A stretch of 64,000 nucleotides of DNA from NCBI RefSeq assembly GCF_910592395.1, contig NC_088326.1, positions 1,927,001 through 1,991,000 of the forward strand. Direction: 5' to 3'. Positions 1-13,653 of the stretch are shown piece by piece (positions within the stretch are counted from its first letter, which is position 1; every line of letters begins with the position of its first letter). The stretch comes from Lineus longissimus. Lineage: Eukaryota; Nemertea; Pilidiophora; Heteronemertea; Lineidae. The notes beneath the pieces were generated by a model, which had not been told where the DNA came from, did no database searches, and saw only the letters and a list, made by a program, of their open reading frames with translations. Position numbers and translations under genes: made by a program.

Positions 1-3000
1 AAGCTGAATTTTTACTGATTCTCAATCATGCAACAATAGCCTGACTGAACTCGGCTCCTGAATGAATGGGCAATTAGACATTGGAGACCAAACCATTGCG
101 TTACACTCTGAGGATGTATCAAGGATTGATAGAGTGGTTGCTTTGCCAATTTGGTTTGTAGATGGACAACACGCAAAAAAACGGGTATAATCGAATCAAC
201 ATCATTATCAAATTTCGGGATCTCAATGGATCATCTGTGTAAATATGAGACGGATAACTCAAATATTTACGCTCGCTTATCAAATATATGTTCAGCCTGA
301 TTGTTGATGATGGTGGGTATCCAAATTCATGCCCCACTACATCAAACAACCATGATTATAATCAAGCCCGGTAACTTCCTCAGTTTGATTAGTTTGGGTG
401 GGAATCAGTACAATTAGGTAGGAGGGTGGTGTACATGGATTGTATACCCCACGGAGAGATGAAATAACTATCTGATTGAACCAAATAAAGTAAATATTTG
501 GGGTGTTTTTCTCGGTGATTGGATGAGGACTAACTGGCTTTTTTGAGAAGACAGTACAAACGTGTTGATTGAATTATTACCTGCGCTGAACATTTACGGA
601 GAGATCAAACAACCTCATGATTGTACAGAGCCAAGTAAATATTTGGCTTGTTTTTGGAGATGTGACTGGTATAGGGAAAGCACTTTGCTGGAGGGGGACT
701 GCAAACATGGAAGATGGGAATACATGTTTCGTAATGATGTCAAAGAACTATTTCATCTTTCGTGGTCAATACTTCGTCGTGATCATCATCGTCATCGTCG
801 TCGTCGCCATCGTCGTCGTCATCATCATTTTTGATACTTGTAGCCGAAAAAGACTGTTGCGCCGCACTAAGTTTCGAACTGACCGTCGGCCTTACACTGC
901 GGGTGCCCAGTAGGCAGAGGTAGACTGCTAGGGTTAAGGCCAACCTTCATACATCAAAACACAATTTTCGAGGGTTATCGCGAACTCTGATTTGGGTACA
1001 CTGACGTTATTTTAATATAAGTATAATCGAAATGCAAAGGGTAAATTTCACACACGCAGGTGCACTGATGTGGTTGGTCTGTCATTCAATACGGGAACAT
1101 TCAGGAGGTTACGCTGTTCAACTCACACGTACAGTCGACCTGGTGATATGGGCTCCCCTTTGCATTATTCAGTGTTTTAAAACATGCTGCCATATTTTTT
1201 ATTCTGGAGGATGAGTTATATTGTAAAGCACCTGTGGGCCAATACTGTTATGTTACCATCATGATGTGCTGAAGGCTGAATGCAAGAACATTCACAAGCT
1301 TGAACTCCCAGTAGAGTGGCAACATATGACTTATAATGCATGACAATAATGTATAAGGCTGAAGAACTATGAGAACCTCTACCTTTGGTCATAAGGTGAT
1401 GATCAGACTAACTTAACTAAGATTTCTTAGCTTTAATATCATAGGTGTATAGAGATTTAAACTGAAGGGATATGCCTTCTGTTGCTCAATCATGTAATGC
1501 TTCATCTTAAGCTTTGCGCAAAAAAGCGATTAAAATAGCAGCCTGCAGCAACTATAATCGCAGCAATGTGCATTAACTGCGAAAGGAGAGTGAATCGCTT
1601 GTTGGTAATGAAAACTGTGGTCGCAGTGACCTGTGGTCATTCGCTTCATTGTGGGAACCCTTTCGTCATCAGAGGCTGCAATGGTCATCTCTCTCTTTCT
1701 CAAACCTGAAAATACTACAAGTGCAGGACTGTGTGTAGTCTACAAGAGGATTTATAGGTGAAAGAAGAGTTATGCTTCGCAGAGAACACTTCTTGTAACC
1801 TGATGTAACAGAATGCCGAGCTGATAATCTAGAGCAGTATTTCTTGTTTGGCCATCAGGTGGAATCAGGTGAATGAAGAGTATATATCATGATGATAAAG
1901 CCTCTGGAGAATTCTTCATGCAAGGTTTTCCAGCTCTGGTATGAAACACACAGAAAAATATAATACAGCCCCCACTACATGGCATACGCCGTTCATAATA
2001 TCTGGTGGTCCAAGAAAAAAAGGAATGCAGTTGTACACAGTGCCCGAGTGCAGTTATCATGTATGCAGCTTTGCTGAAATTTAGTGTAGTAGTAGCATTC
2101 TGTCTACACAACAATCAGTACGTATCACGCCATTGGAAATGTTTGCAAGTTTCAAATGGACTAGTTGGTACCCCGTCCTACGGACGGGTTGTACTGGTAC
2201 GAGCATTGTTAATTGAGTATTTCTTTGAAAACCCACTGCCACTACCCCGAGACGTCAAGTTAGCCCAAGGTCTGCTGTTTGTCGCACTCCCCGAGACTTC
2301 TCACCGAACACATATCCAAATGACCGAAGACAGATATAGATGCGCGATCCACGGCGGACTCGGAAATGAACACGGAGTGGTTTACCATGTCAAATGGAGT
2401 TGTCACAGAATGACCAATTATTGGTGAATCTGAGCAAAAAACACTTAAAAAGCTCGAGAAAATCCCCAAATATTCCCAGTTTCGGTGGTACAGCCGCAAG
2501 ATAGCAATGGCAGTAACTCACAGTGGAAAAATCACGTCATTCGACCAAAGGAGTAAGCTGAAATGCGTTCCTCAGTGCTCGTCCAACTCCGAGATTTATT
2601 ATAGATTACACAGATTTACCTGGTCCCATGGTTCCATATAAAATAGACACCGCTTGATTATATAAGCACTGCTTGGAGTTCGAGCAGCGTTTGCTGCACA
2701 TCTGATCAACAGATCTGCAGGTATAGGAAGATGAATACTGCCTTTCATAAACGGCTACATTGTAATCATCGGATGGATCGTTGTCTTTTAAACGTTACAA
2801 GCCCAAGAAAGAAAATCCCCAGGTGAATTTCTGGTAACAAAAAACACAACCACATACTATTACCAGATGGCAATGCTTACCTTGTATAGAAGAGATTACA
2901 AGCCCAAACGTCACCATCGAACATAACAATCCCAGCCACATTTTTTAAAAAATCCGATAAACAGTTAATACACCCTTCCTCTTCCGAAGTTGACGACAAT

Positions 3001-4420
3001 AGCAAATCAAATTCTGTAACGCTGTGCCGGACGAACAAGCGTTCTTATGTCAGTGTAGTATTTCCAGCAGGGTGTTCTAACTAAGCTAATCTTTAACCCA
3101 AAGGTGAACAACTTCATGAGGAAGTAGGTCACTGTAACCACTTGCTTTGACTTTAACACAGAAACTATTCTGCTGGATGTTATTTTGACCTTGCCAGAGC
3201 TGCAACCTATTGAGCCCCAGGAAGTGTAGCTTCCGGTATAGATTTCCTAAAAGTCGGATACACCTTGCTTCCCCTTTTATTGTTGGCGATAGCAAATGAA
3301 TTCCGGTCATGATGTGTGGCCACCCTGGCTTCCTTCGTTAAGAGTGTATAAGACCATGAGGTTCAAGATGGCGGTGTAGTATGAACTAATATCGCAGCTT
3401 GTTCCTTCTGAAAGATCTAACTAAGCTAATTTTAACTCTAATAAAAATTGCCTCAGGTGAACATTTTAACGAGGAAATGGGCCATTCTCTGAATGTACAG
3501 AGGAGATGCTGCAAAACGTTAGCCCCCGGAACTCTCTAGATTTTATCTAATTGTTGTACCTTCTGTATGGAGATAGAGTGACACACATGATTTTGCACGT
3601 TTGTTTTTATTCTCCTCTAAAGATTACCCTATGAGGTAGTTATAGCCAACATTCCAATCTTTAGTCAATACAGCATTACGATTTGCTAAGAATGTCAATG
3701 TGTCTGGTCTAGTATCAAATTTGAATATTAACCCGGTTATCGAAATGTCAACTCTCACTTGTTTTAGGTGCATTGAGTTCGACAACATGTTCAAAACTCA
3801 TTGGAGTGATTGCAAGCCTCTGCAAATAGAAATATGGCCGTTTTATAGTAGGCATATGGGCCGACTATCCAAACTTAAATGAAATACAGCAATATCAATG
3901 TGTTTGTTTTGATATCAAATTTGTGTATTAACTAGGTCGTCAATATATATTTGTTTCAAGTGCAGTACCATCCTGACACTATCAGGCCATTTCACTCGAT
4001 ACATACATACTTACTCCCTCAAACATGCGTGAGAAGAAGTCGTGTTGTAGGCCCTGTTTGCAAGAGGATGGTGCGGTACTGGAGTTCAACAACTTGTACA
4101 ATAACAACAGTCTTTCTTTTCTCATCGCAGGGTGATATATATTGCATGCCTCTGCAAGAAAAAGCTGCGAATCACCTATCTTACAGACTTGGTTTAATGT
4201 GTTGAAGATATTTACACAAGGGAACTGTCACGAGAGCTTTCCATTAGCATGTCACTATCATCAAATCAGGACTCGTTTTTGTAAAGGTTAACAGCTCTGG
4301 CAAGTCGGGGCTTCGTAAGTGATTTCATCACCGTTTCAGAAGAGTTTGCTTAGAAGGTATGGTAATAAGCCTGTTTTACATTCCCAGGCACTGCTGGTTC
4401 TGCATTTGATATTGAGACCA
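1..4420. other. No supportable gene; intergenic sequence
   Basis: I see no protein domain, splice-consistent exon set or RNA gene here. The open frames are short, overlap on both strands and have no recognisable motifs. Two weak local duplications are visible: around 3690 and 3890, where similar stretches recur at about 200-bp spacing, and around 3073 and 3416, where a shared motif beginning CTAACTAAGCTAAT recurs. A trinucleotide repeat near 774-830 is listed separately. Confidence 0.5.
774..830. repeat. CGT/CAT trinucleotide microsatellite
   Basis: A run of mixed CGT, CAT and ATC triplets. It produces His/Arg-rich frames on the plus strand and an Asp-rich frame on the minus strand. These are artefacts of the triplet repeat, not evidence of a gene. 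Confidence 0.85.
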
Positions 4421-4424
4421 CCTC

Positions 4425-4740
4425 TCTTATAAAACCTCAGCTCCCCCATCGTGCCGCCATTGATATTGACACCACCTCTCCCATAAAACCTGAGAACGCC
4501 CTTGGGCCAACATTGATATGGAACTAACCTCTCCTACAACACGGGAGCTCACCCTTCGAGTAGACATTGATATGGACGACACATCTCCGATAAAACCTGA
4601 GCACGCCCTTGGGTCAACATTGACATGGACACACTTCTTCCATAAAACCTGAGCGACATTGAGATGGACATCACCTCTTCCATTAAACCTGAGCAACATT
4701 GACATGGACATCATCTCTTCCATAAAACAAGAACACTCGG
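4425..4740. repeat. Degenerate tandem repeat, units of roughly 45-60 bp
   Basis: The segment is built from imperfect copies of a unit containing CCTCTCC(A/T)ATAAAACCTGAG followed by an ACATTGA(T/C)ATGGA stretch. About six units can be followed by eye. The unit length varies. A minus-strand frame of 105 codons across it simply reads through the repeat. Confidence 0.7.
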
Positions 4741-4749
4741 TCAATTACT

Positions 4750-6290
4750 AATCAGAGCTCATCGCAGCTTATATCACATAACGGTGCCATTCCTCTTTAT
4801 CCGCCATCAGACTACTTCTCTACCAAACATGACAGAAAATTGATTGGTTTGTCTGTTGCGACGATTCCAATTAATAACACGAATGGTCAGGTTATCATGT
4901 AACGTAGATCATTGATGTGGTTGTTTTAGTTAATATGTCGGGTGACTTAACTTGGATCAAGGAGGATAGCGGATTTCCGTCACATCCGCATGTCTTATTT
5001 ACACTTATGCTATCACTTTGTTACGGGTTTGTCTTCACCAAATCAATGTCTTTTCCGGCGTTGGAGTCTTGAGTTGCAAAAGCCGCATTACGTTCACCAC
5101 TTCTTCAAGCTCGGCCGAACGCTTACACAGATCTGGACGAACTCCTACGTATTTCTTTCCCCAATGAAGAGGATACGATGAATTCTGTTGCTTTTGGCTA
5201 CGAACTCTGTCGCAGTGCACTTCCATACTCCTTTCCTTTGGGCCCTAAGCTACATCAACGCTTGGCAGCGCGGATGTGGTGTGTGTCAGTATGGTCTCAC
5301 CAGGGACACCTTGAACACAGCCTACAGTCAATTACCTGCTGGAACTACAGCTTATATCCATTGATTGCGATAATCTCGTTATGCAGCTCCATATTGCCTA
5401 GACGGCAAACATGCTATAAAATTGATTTGGTTTTGGCCTATAAATACCAAGGTCCCTGGTATATCCTTGCAGCGGATGCTAAATTTGAGCACGACCTCAT
5501 TTGACACAGAAGCTGCATTAGATCATTTGGAAAGAGGTCTGTACGTGTCAATAATGCTTCCATGGCAGTATTTTGTTTAGTTCTTAGCCAGGACTTAGAC
5601 TGAGCAGTCAATATCCACTCTGGCTTACCACGTCTTAATATAATCACAGAAAAGTTGCTATATCTTGTTACTCACCAACTTGTTGCTTCCGGCAAGGTAT
5701 CTCCATGTTATGGTTGTCACTAATCCCTTGCAAAAGAGCTTCAATTGATCATTTGCAGAGTGGTCTCCATCGATGCGGCCTTCCCCGGAAAGATAACACG
5801 CAATGATTCACCAAGTTCTTGGCATGACTGAGAGGAGTCATCTTCTCTGGTTACTTACATCGTAATATATCATATATAGATTGCAATATCTCGTTAATGA
5901 TGTGGCTGTTTAGTTTGACCACGATCTTACTGTTGCACAAAAACTGCATTGATCATTTGGAAAGAGGTCTGCACGAGTCAATGTGACCTTACCGAGCCAA
6001 TAAAACGCAACAATTCCTTTAGTTCTTCGCATGTCTTCAGTCAATTATCCCATGGAGCTTATCGCACCTGATGTCACATAAACTTGCCATATCTCATTAT
6101 TCCCCACCATATTGCTTCCTTGGCAAACATGACAGAAAATTTATTGGGTCATCTGTTGCGTCGATTGCTAGTAAATATGGAACACGATCGAGTATTAATG
6201 CATCCAGGTATGTTCTCGCCTGACAACACAGAAGAGGGACTAGCATGGTCACCCTTTTACTGTTTACAGTCAATTACGTCCATAGCCAAA
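4750..6290. repeat. Diverged long-period repeat region
   Basis: Several phrases recur in diverged form. CATGACAGAAAATT is near 4828 and 6127, with a related form near 5409. GATCATTTGGAAAGAGGTCT is near 5520 and 5951. CAGTCAATTA recurs near 5325, 6039 and 6268. Spacing is irregular (about 400-700 bp), which suggests an old, decayed tandem array or nested duplications. No coding gene is supported inside it. Confidence 0.5.
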
Positions 6291-6622
6291 CGGCATTCAA
6301 CATCACTTGGTGACTGGTCAGAAGGAGTAACAAATGCAGTATAATCTCTTGGCCCTCTCCCGGCTTTTTGACCTGCCAGAACCCAGTTTGCAAATCCATA
6401 GCCAAACGGCATTCAACATCACTTGATGACTGGTCAGAAGGAGTGACAAATGCAGTATAATCTCTTGGCCCTCTCCCGGCTTTGACCTGCCAGAACCCAG
6501 TTTGCAAATCCATAGCCAAACGGCATTCAACATCACTTTGTGATTGGTCAGAAGGAGTGACAAATGCAGTATAATCTCTTGGCCCTCTCCTAGCTTTGAC
6601 CTGCCAGAACCCAGTAAGTAAA
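6280..6622 (-). mobile_element. Tandem array of a Ty3/Gypsy-like reverse-transcriptase fragment
   Basis: Three head-to-tail copies of a 114-116-bp unit start at 6280, 6396 and 6510. On the minus strand each unit reads as a 38-residue stretch with the pattern DLQTGFWQVK, then a short spacer, then DYTAFVTP. This is the conserved block of Ty3/Gypsy reverse transcriptases, usually DLxSGYWQV followed by KTAFVTP, just before the catalytic YxDD region. The rest of the polyprotein, the LTRs and the catalytic motif are absent. The array is therefore a non-functional expansion of one small retroelement fragment. One unit has a 2-bp length difference that shifts the frame. Confidence 0.7.
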
Positions 6623-6876
6623 TCAAAATAGCCAGGAAGACCTGTAAGTCTTAACCAATGGTATTTTGTTACAGGAGCAATGCGTTCCTTTCAGATAGTG
6701 TTCCTGCCAGATAATTCACAATATGGCTAAGTTTATCTGCGGAACAAGTGTTCATGGCAGCGTGGCAACGGTGTCCATGCTTGACCATTGAGGTACCAAC
6801 ATCAGGGTAACCTTCAAACACTAATAAAGAGGAAGAACAATTCCGACCTGCCAGCGAGTGCTGTGGAATCCTCTTG

Positions 6877-7045
6877 GCTATATTGATTTACATAGTGGGT
6901 TCTGGCAGGTCAAAGTCGGGAGAGGGCCAGGAGATTACACTGCATTTGTCACACCTCCTGACCAGTCACCGAGTGATGTTGAATGCCGTTTGGCTATGGA
7001 TTTACAAACTTGGTTCGGGAAGATCAAAGTCTGGAGAGGGCCAAT
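6877..7045 (+). mobile_element. Inverted copy of the reverse-transcriptase fragment
   Basis: The plus strand encodes a stretch with YIDLHSGFWQVK and DYTAFVTPPDQ followed by a second partial unit (LAMDLQTWFGK). It is the same fragment as the minus-strand array at 6280-6622, but in the opposite orientation about 250 bp away. About one and a half units are present. No LTR or further polyprotein is visible. Confidence 0.65.
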
Positions 7046-7049
7046 ACAG

Positions 7050-9518
7050 GTGATAAAACTGAATTTGTTAATTACGTGTACCAGTGTACTTCAAAACGTA
7101 CAGTCTGCGATATACCCAAGCCTTTCTTGATTTCCATTGTGTGATCTGGCGGTTCATAGCTTGGAGAAGAACATAAGATAATACTAGATTAGTCACTTCT
7201 GATCGATGATTGGAATACAATAGTGATGTACCCAAATGTTTCCCTGACTATTGATGCCACCTGCTACGGAAAACACGACTCAGGGCTTGGATCGGAAATG
7301 TGGTCAAGATCAGCGAAACTTGAGATGGTGGACAACAAGGACAAGAGGATTAGGCAGCATTGCTGAAGTAATCTGATTGGGACAGCTGTGATTTGGACTT
7401 CGAAAGTCTCACAGTACCACAAATCTCTTTACACACAATGCTTCGAGATTGCAACGTCTATTTAACGATTATGTAAAGTTGAATTCATACCCAAATATGA
7501 CTATTGGCTTCCGACTGCAAAAGTCATAACATCGACATTCAAAACTAACATCAGCGCTTGTCACGAAGGTCGTGGGTTCAACCCCCACTTACTCTGATGA
7601 CATTGAGTAGCTCTCACTGAAGGCATAGGTGTCCTTAAAGGTCTCTCAAGGGTTTCCTCATACTTTATATTACAAATTGCCCGACATCATTTTGTAGAAC
7701 TGACAATGTCTTAGTTGATGCTTTGCTCTTAGCACCATATTTTCCTCTGCGGTTTGGGCAACAAAATTACAGACCACGTAGGCTACGGTATCAAGACTTA
7801 TCACCACCCCATCAAAGATGGCTGCTAACCACAACGACACATTAACATTCTGTCAACAGGATGCAATCAGGAAAACCAAGCACGAAATAATGAACCAATC
7901 ACCAAAGGAATGAAGTATTAATTGGAGCCAAGGTCAGTTTTCTTGCATAGCATCCAACTGGTGGAAAGTGACATGTAGCTCATGTTGTGTAGTCTTGATC
8001 CTATATGATTTGACATAGCTTGTATCTCTATTGTATTAATCATCATTTAATTCATAGTTACATCTTACTGCCCTGCACAATACAATGGGTTTACAAGAAT
8101 GGCATCGTCATTATCACGAGCATCCTGGGGGGAAATCAGGGTTTAACGTTCGCTTCTCCGACCCAATTTGTGTGATGTGTCTGCAGGATGTGTCACGAGC
8201 AGATTGCAGCTATTGTGTTCTAACAGAGGTGTACTAACTGATCTCAGTATGCTATCAAATGTCATATCTTTAGTTACACATATCAATTTACACATATCAA
8301 TTACGTTCACCAACATTAGCACTAGGTCATAACGTCTCTGTCAACAGTAACAAACTCTTTGTGTAGGCTATATGGCTCCAATAAAGATCCCGTGACACCA
8401 TGACCGACATACTATAAACTATGCTAACAATGTCTCTCTTGGGTAATCACAGGTAATAGGGTAATTCTGATGCGGCGTTCAAATATCCCGTGGCGCTTAT
8501 TGCAATCAAAAAACCGATAAGTTATACTTAATGGTTAAGAAGCCTGGCGAACAAATTGATAATTACGATTTTTTTCAAAATTCGTTGCAAGTTGAAAAAT
8601 ATTGAGTTGAAAGCTGAGCCTCAAATAGCTTCTTAACTAAACAATATTGAGTGAATTGCAATGTATTGTAGGAGGAAACTGGAGACTCCGGAGCAGATTT
8701 CATAATGGTGTGGGAAGATTCTAACAATTGTTTGCAATTTGAGTTAAATGTTAGCCTTCCATTGCTAAAAATAAAACTACTTGCTCTCGGCAGAGCTCTG
8801 TAGAACAGATAACAGCGAATTACCGGTATCAATTTATTGATTACTAGGATACTGCATCATTGTTTGCAGGAAATAACAGTTATTGCACAACAGATTCTGA
8901 GAAGTGACTCGGAAAGTACTTGAATCACTTCATGACGCACTTAATTCGCGAAAATATCCTGCACGCGAAATTTTTCTGTTTTACAGTATCATCTACAAGA
9001 ATCTATTTTCTCATGTCGGGTGTTAAATCTGAGCGAATGATGATCATTAGTCATGCAACTCGTGTAATTGTCGTTCTCCGTCGTGTTGCCGTAATTGATA
9101 CTTTATCACACAATTGCAGGATGATAAGATGAGATTTTATTGCTTTTGTCCGTTAATCTCACTAATTACTGAAAGAGTTATGTTCAAATAGAGAGAGTAA
9201 TTGAAGGGAGGTGAATGATGCAAGAGTTAAGCATCATTTAGATGAAAGGAAACAAAAAGTATCATTGCAGAAACTACCATTTACCCCCTTAGGACTAGAG
9301 CCTTTCTGAGATAACTACATCCTGACACACAGAAGAGGAAATTCAGATTAGTTTAGCTTTGCAAACATTTCGCGGGATACAGTAAGCTTTCATCATCTGA
9401 AATCAGGCCGGAGTTCATACTTTTGGTCTAAAACCCGATACAGCCTTGTAAGCAACAGGCTAAAAGGACATAATTACATAGATTTTCCTGGTTCTCCCCA
9501 GTGTCATTATAATAAATA
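7050..9518. other. No supportable gene; intergenic sequence
   Basis: Only short frames without domain similarity are present on either strand. I see no tandem array or clear terminal-inverted-repeat element. The sequence is AT-rich and of ordinary complexity. Confidence 0.5.
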
Positions 9519-9691
9519 CAGTGGAACCTCCCTTAGCGGACACCTCTCTAGGACAACCTCTCTATTAAGGACACTAGTTTTGGTCCCAATTTGGTTGTTT
9601 CCATTCAATTTGACCTCTCTAATCACGACACCTCTCTATTAAGGCAGCATTTGTCAGTCCCGAGGGTGTCCTTAAGAGAGAGGCTCTACTG
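9519..9691. mobile_element. MITE, CAGTRGAACC family, complete copy
   Basis: A 173-bp element begins CAGTGGAACCTCCCTTA and ends in the inverse, finishing CTCTACTG. It is flanked on both sides by TA. Internally it alternates GAGAGGTGTCC-type phrases on both strands. The TA target site and CAGT ends resemble Tc1/mariner-pogo-type non-autonomous elements; that assignment is inference. Related copies occur at 15204, 36861, 42845, 43593, 50814 and 56069. Confidence 0.8.
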
Positions 9692-12584
9692 TAAATGAAA
9701 TCTGCGTCTAGTTAGCTGCTGCTGATATCGGGATACTGCACAGGCAGAATCAGGGAAACAACATCAATAAATAAACACTAGCAGGTGGTTCGACACACTA
9801 TCAGAAAAAAAAACAATACCGTTTTGGCCCTGCTGGTGGCCAAGGGGTAAAAACATGATCTGGCTGAAAAAAGTAACAACACAATATCAAAACTACCACC
9901 CTGTGGCGATTACTGGATATCAATATTCTCCTGTTACCATAATATTACAGATGATGGGATACTTTTGATGTTCATCACTAGAGGGCGTTGTCATCAAAAA
10001 ACCACACTCCGGACGCAGTGGACTGGCCTCTTCCCTCACCCGATGAGACAGTTTGAATAGGATGACGAAATGCCCCGGTAGTCTATAGACAAAACAGAGA
10101 ACGACTGCGAACTTCAACCATCGCTCTCCCCGCGAATTCGGAGCTCGTTCTCGACTGATATTCAAAGCAGTTAATTACATTGTACATGTATCTGATCCCA
10201 ATGGTGGTTCCCAGAGGATTTCCATCACAACAATACTGATGACATGATAATGACTGTGGTCCAGCCATCGCACAGGACCAGCCTTTCTATCAAATTGATT
10301 GATCAAAACAATCGCAATGTGTTATTCTCAAAGGCGAGGGGGGATGGGGGATATGACCCGACAGAACCAACTCGATAGATGATCAACTTTGAAGCCGGAC
10401 TATTTCCTCTTGGGTACCGATATTCCGTTTACACAAGAGAAATTAGGAACCCCTCCAGATTCGATCGGATCCCAACGGGTCACTTTTGTGTCATGTGAAC
10501 TGTCCTTTATATATATTGCAAGGTTTGTATCATTAACTTTCCATCCAGTCACGCTTGTTGCTGCGATGTCTAATCCAAATGATGTTTCGCGACAGAGGAC
10601 GTTTCACGGCGTAAAAACAATATTGATGTGTGGTAATCACTTCAGTACAGCCATTGGAACTGGCCTCGTCAACTCAAGTCAATAAACCATTATCGCTGAT
10701 AACATTCTATTTCCCAAATGCACTATGATAAACACACTATTTTGGTTTATTGATTGATACAGAAATCCCAATGCAAAGCAACGCATTTGCCACACATTAT
10801 CCTAGTCATGTTTTATGGCAAGGAGTATAAAAGACTCAGGACTTCAACTGTTCTTTTGTAAATATTTCTGCGATTAGCAATTTTGCGTAACTTTGTCTGG
10901 CCTACCTATCTTCTGCCTATATTAGCCTCCCTTTAACACTTCATCGATCAGTATGAAGCACAAACACACCACAAACAACAACAAATAAATGGTTTATTGA
11001 CTGACTACAAAAATCGAAGATTTAAAATTTACACGACAAATATTTGTTGCCTTCAGGCACAACCATCAACTGCAACAAAAGTCTTTGTCCTATGTTGACA
11101 AATAACAAACAAATAAGCCAGATATTCACAACATCACAAAATGGAATATTCTTTAAAGATTCGCAATTTTATAAAATAAATAAAAAATATCACTGTGGAA
11201 ATTGCGGCGTTCGTCACATATAAAATATTATGCAACATTTTCACCTGATGTGTTTCTTTACGAACGAACACTTTCATTTCTACATGTATTTACTCAAGTA
11301 GCAAATTCGAAGCCACGTGGAAAAACAGCCGTAAACTTCGTTAGTGGAAAACAACATTCTTCAAACATTTTGCAAACCCCCCCAAAACTTTTAAATCATC
11401 TATAAGTTTCTCAAACCTACGCTGAGAAGTTTTTTCTCGTATTACTTGTTTTCGATCGAATAACTTGGAAACCGTTAAACGGTTCTCATCAAAAGCCCGT
11501 AAATTGATCATATGCTTCATATAATATGACAACTCCCAATACAAGATACGATTACATCCAGGTTTCACAAATTTCCAATTCCTCCTTTTGCTCCAGGGCT
11601 TTTGGATACTTAAGTTCACTTCGAGCGACGTTCAAAGCTTCAATTCTCACTCTGATCTATGCTGAAAGTTTGTTGATAAGTTGTTCAAAGGACGAAAGCG
11701 CCCAAAGTGTGGAAACGTGTAATTTGAAGTTAATAAAATACGCGCCAACAATCTAGAGAGATCTGTCGCTGGCCTATAAACTGTATAATACAGATAGATT
11801 TTTATCACAGAGACATGATAAGTATTGCACTACCAATAGAGAGAATCTCCGAGGGAAAAATTGCCTGCTGAGAGAGCTTCCACTGTACAGAGAAAGATCA
11901 CTGACGGCCATCATTAATTCGAGCTACTCGCGCGTTAAAACAGCCTATTGCAGAGTTTGTGTCTTAGTAAACAGGCCTGCGAACTACCAGCTGTGAAATA
12001 TCGATATCTATCCAACTGAGGAAGAAGAGAGGATTGATCAGGACACGACACTGTTTTTCGATATACATCACAAAGTGCTTTGATTGGCGAGACTGGACAT
12101 AAAATGCTGCTTTTTTAATCAGAAATGTACTAGAACACTTAAGGGATATGCTTTATGGCGAGAAAAAGAACCATTGTGAACTATTGCCTGTTGAAAATGT
12201 CTTGTGTCTACAGATGAAGGGATTTTTGATGTATTTGATTATTTAGTCATGACCATTGGGCAACTTGGTGTCGCCAACCCATTTCTATTCAAATTAAACG
12301 TTTTGAATGCCACAAAACTACCATACGCATGATACCTCCGAGTTTTTTTCCAATATTTTTAGATCAGTGAAACTAGAGTTTATACAAAGGGCAAATAATG
12401 TGTCTGGAAACCTTACTATACGTTTTAGCCATAATTGGATCAATCATCCAGAAAAAAACTTTCAAATCGAAGAGCGGATTTGGTCAAGCAGATGATACGA
12501 ATAGACGGGGAGAGATCAACGACACAAACACTCAAAAGTATACAAGGAGGGTCTTAACTGTTGACCAGACAAGGAACTGGCAGA
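9692..12584. other. No supportable gene; intergenic sequence
   Basis: No domain-bearing frame or exon set is recognisable. The stretch from about 10,700 onward is AT-rich. Frames of 60-130 codons exist on both strands but lack motifs and overlap each other. Confidence 0.45.
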
Positions 12585-12639
12585 GTACGAAAGCCAGAAG
12601 GATCGTATTTCGAATGATCCTTCTGGGCTTTCGTGGTAC
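12585..12639. other. Strong inverted repeat (hairpin)
   Basis: The left arm at 12585-12604 pairs with the right arm at 12616-12639. About 19 bases pair, with a few unpaired bases, around an 11-base loop. The arms contain GAAAGCC(C)AGAAGGATC and its complement. It lies alone in AT-rich intergenic DNA. It could be a folded-back element remnant or a structured RNA; nothing else here decides between them. Confidence 0.7.
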
Positions 12640-13653
12640 GAATGAAAATTATTTTCAATTCTCTGATAAATTTTTAAAACTGAAACGTTCAACTACGTGT
12701 ACGTTTCTACCTGTAAAAAAGGACATTATTCACGTTGAATTAAACCTATTGTTTGTTATTATGAATTCTGACACATTTTAAAAGCAGAAATATATTTAGA
12801 CTAAGTTAATGTTTTATTAATTTGGCATGAATGGACTAAAACATAACGACAATGTTCTCTGAAAGATCGATTCGTTTTTGCTAATTATTAATTTTTCAAT
12901 ATTCTCTTATTCTGGTATGTTCTGTGTATTAAGTTATTTCGGTAATTTCGAACTTGTGATCAATGTCCTTTTTTAACAGGTAGAAACAATTCATATATAC
13001 ACGAAGTATAATGTTTCATCGGTTACCCAGATCAAACATGTACATGTACTTCTAAATTATTTGTTCTATGTTGCTTTCGAATTTCCTTCAACTTTGTATT
13101 GTGAAATAAACTTAAAGTAGGCCTACTTGCTATACTTCAAAACGTATTACAAAGTTGTTTTTTAGTTGCTTTTCGTCGTTTCAATTTTTTCTGCCTTTTT
13201 ATTTCAAGTTGATATTCTATTGGAACGATTTCAAAATAAACTTGGCTAAGTTCTAAAACATGGATTCGTGTTTACCGTTTGTACTTGTTGGACCACAAGG
13301 CTACCAGTCGTTTATGTAATGGTAATCAAAATATTGTTAGTCAATTGCCAATAATTAGCTAATACGTAGTTAGCACAGGAACTATGATTATTACAAAGTC
13401 GTAGAATCGAGTGCAAACATGCGAATATGTTGCTCTCATGGTTGGCTCTCATATACTATACGTGATATGAATGTATTTAATTGGCTTATATTCAGGCAAA
13501 ATTCCGTAAATATATTACTACAGGGGGAGAACTCTATTAGCCATTAATTATTTAACGGCACTCAGCCAATCTGGCTATGTCTGCACATCCATGTCTACTT
13601 TTTTTGTGCTAAGAACTGAATATAACTGAACACAACCCATTTCACTCATAATG
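12640..13653. other. No supportable gene; AT-rich intergenic sequence
   Basis: Only short frames without motifs are present, in AT-rich DNA. I see no repeat array or element ends in this stretch. Confidence 0.45.

Noticed and set aside
740-943. Asp-rich minus-strand frame
   Set aside because: The acidic run is the translation of a trinucleotide microsatellite, with no other protein features.
4427-4744. 105-codon minus-strand frame
   Set aside because: It is the translation of a degenerate tandem repeat and lacks a domain or start context.
7572-7588. tRNA-like T-arm (GTGGGTTCAACCCCCAC)
   Set aside because: No acceptor stem, A box or anticodon arm could be fitted around it, so no tRNA or SINE is called.
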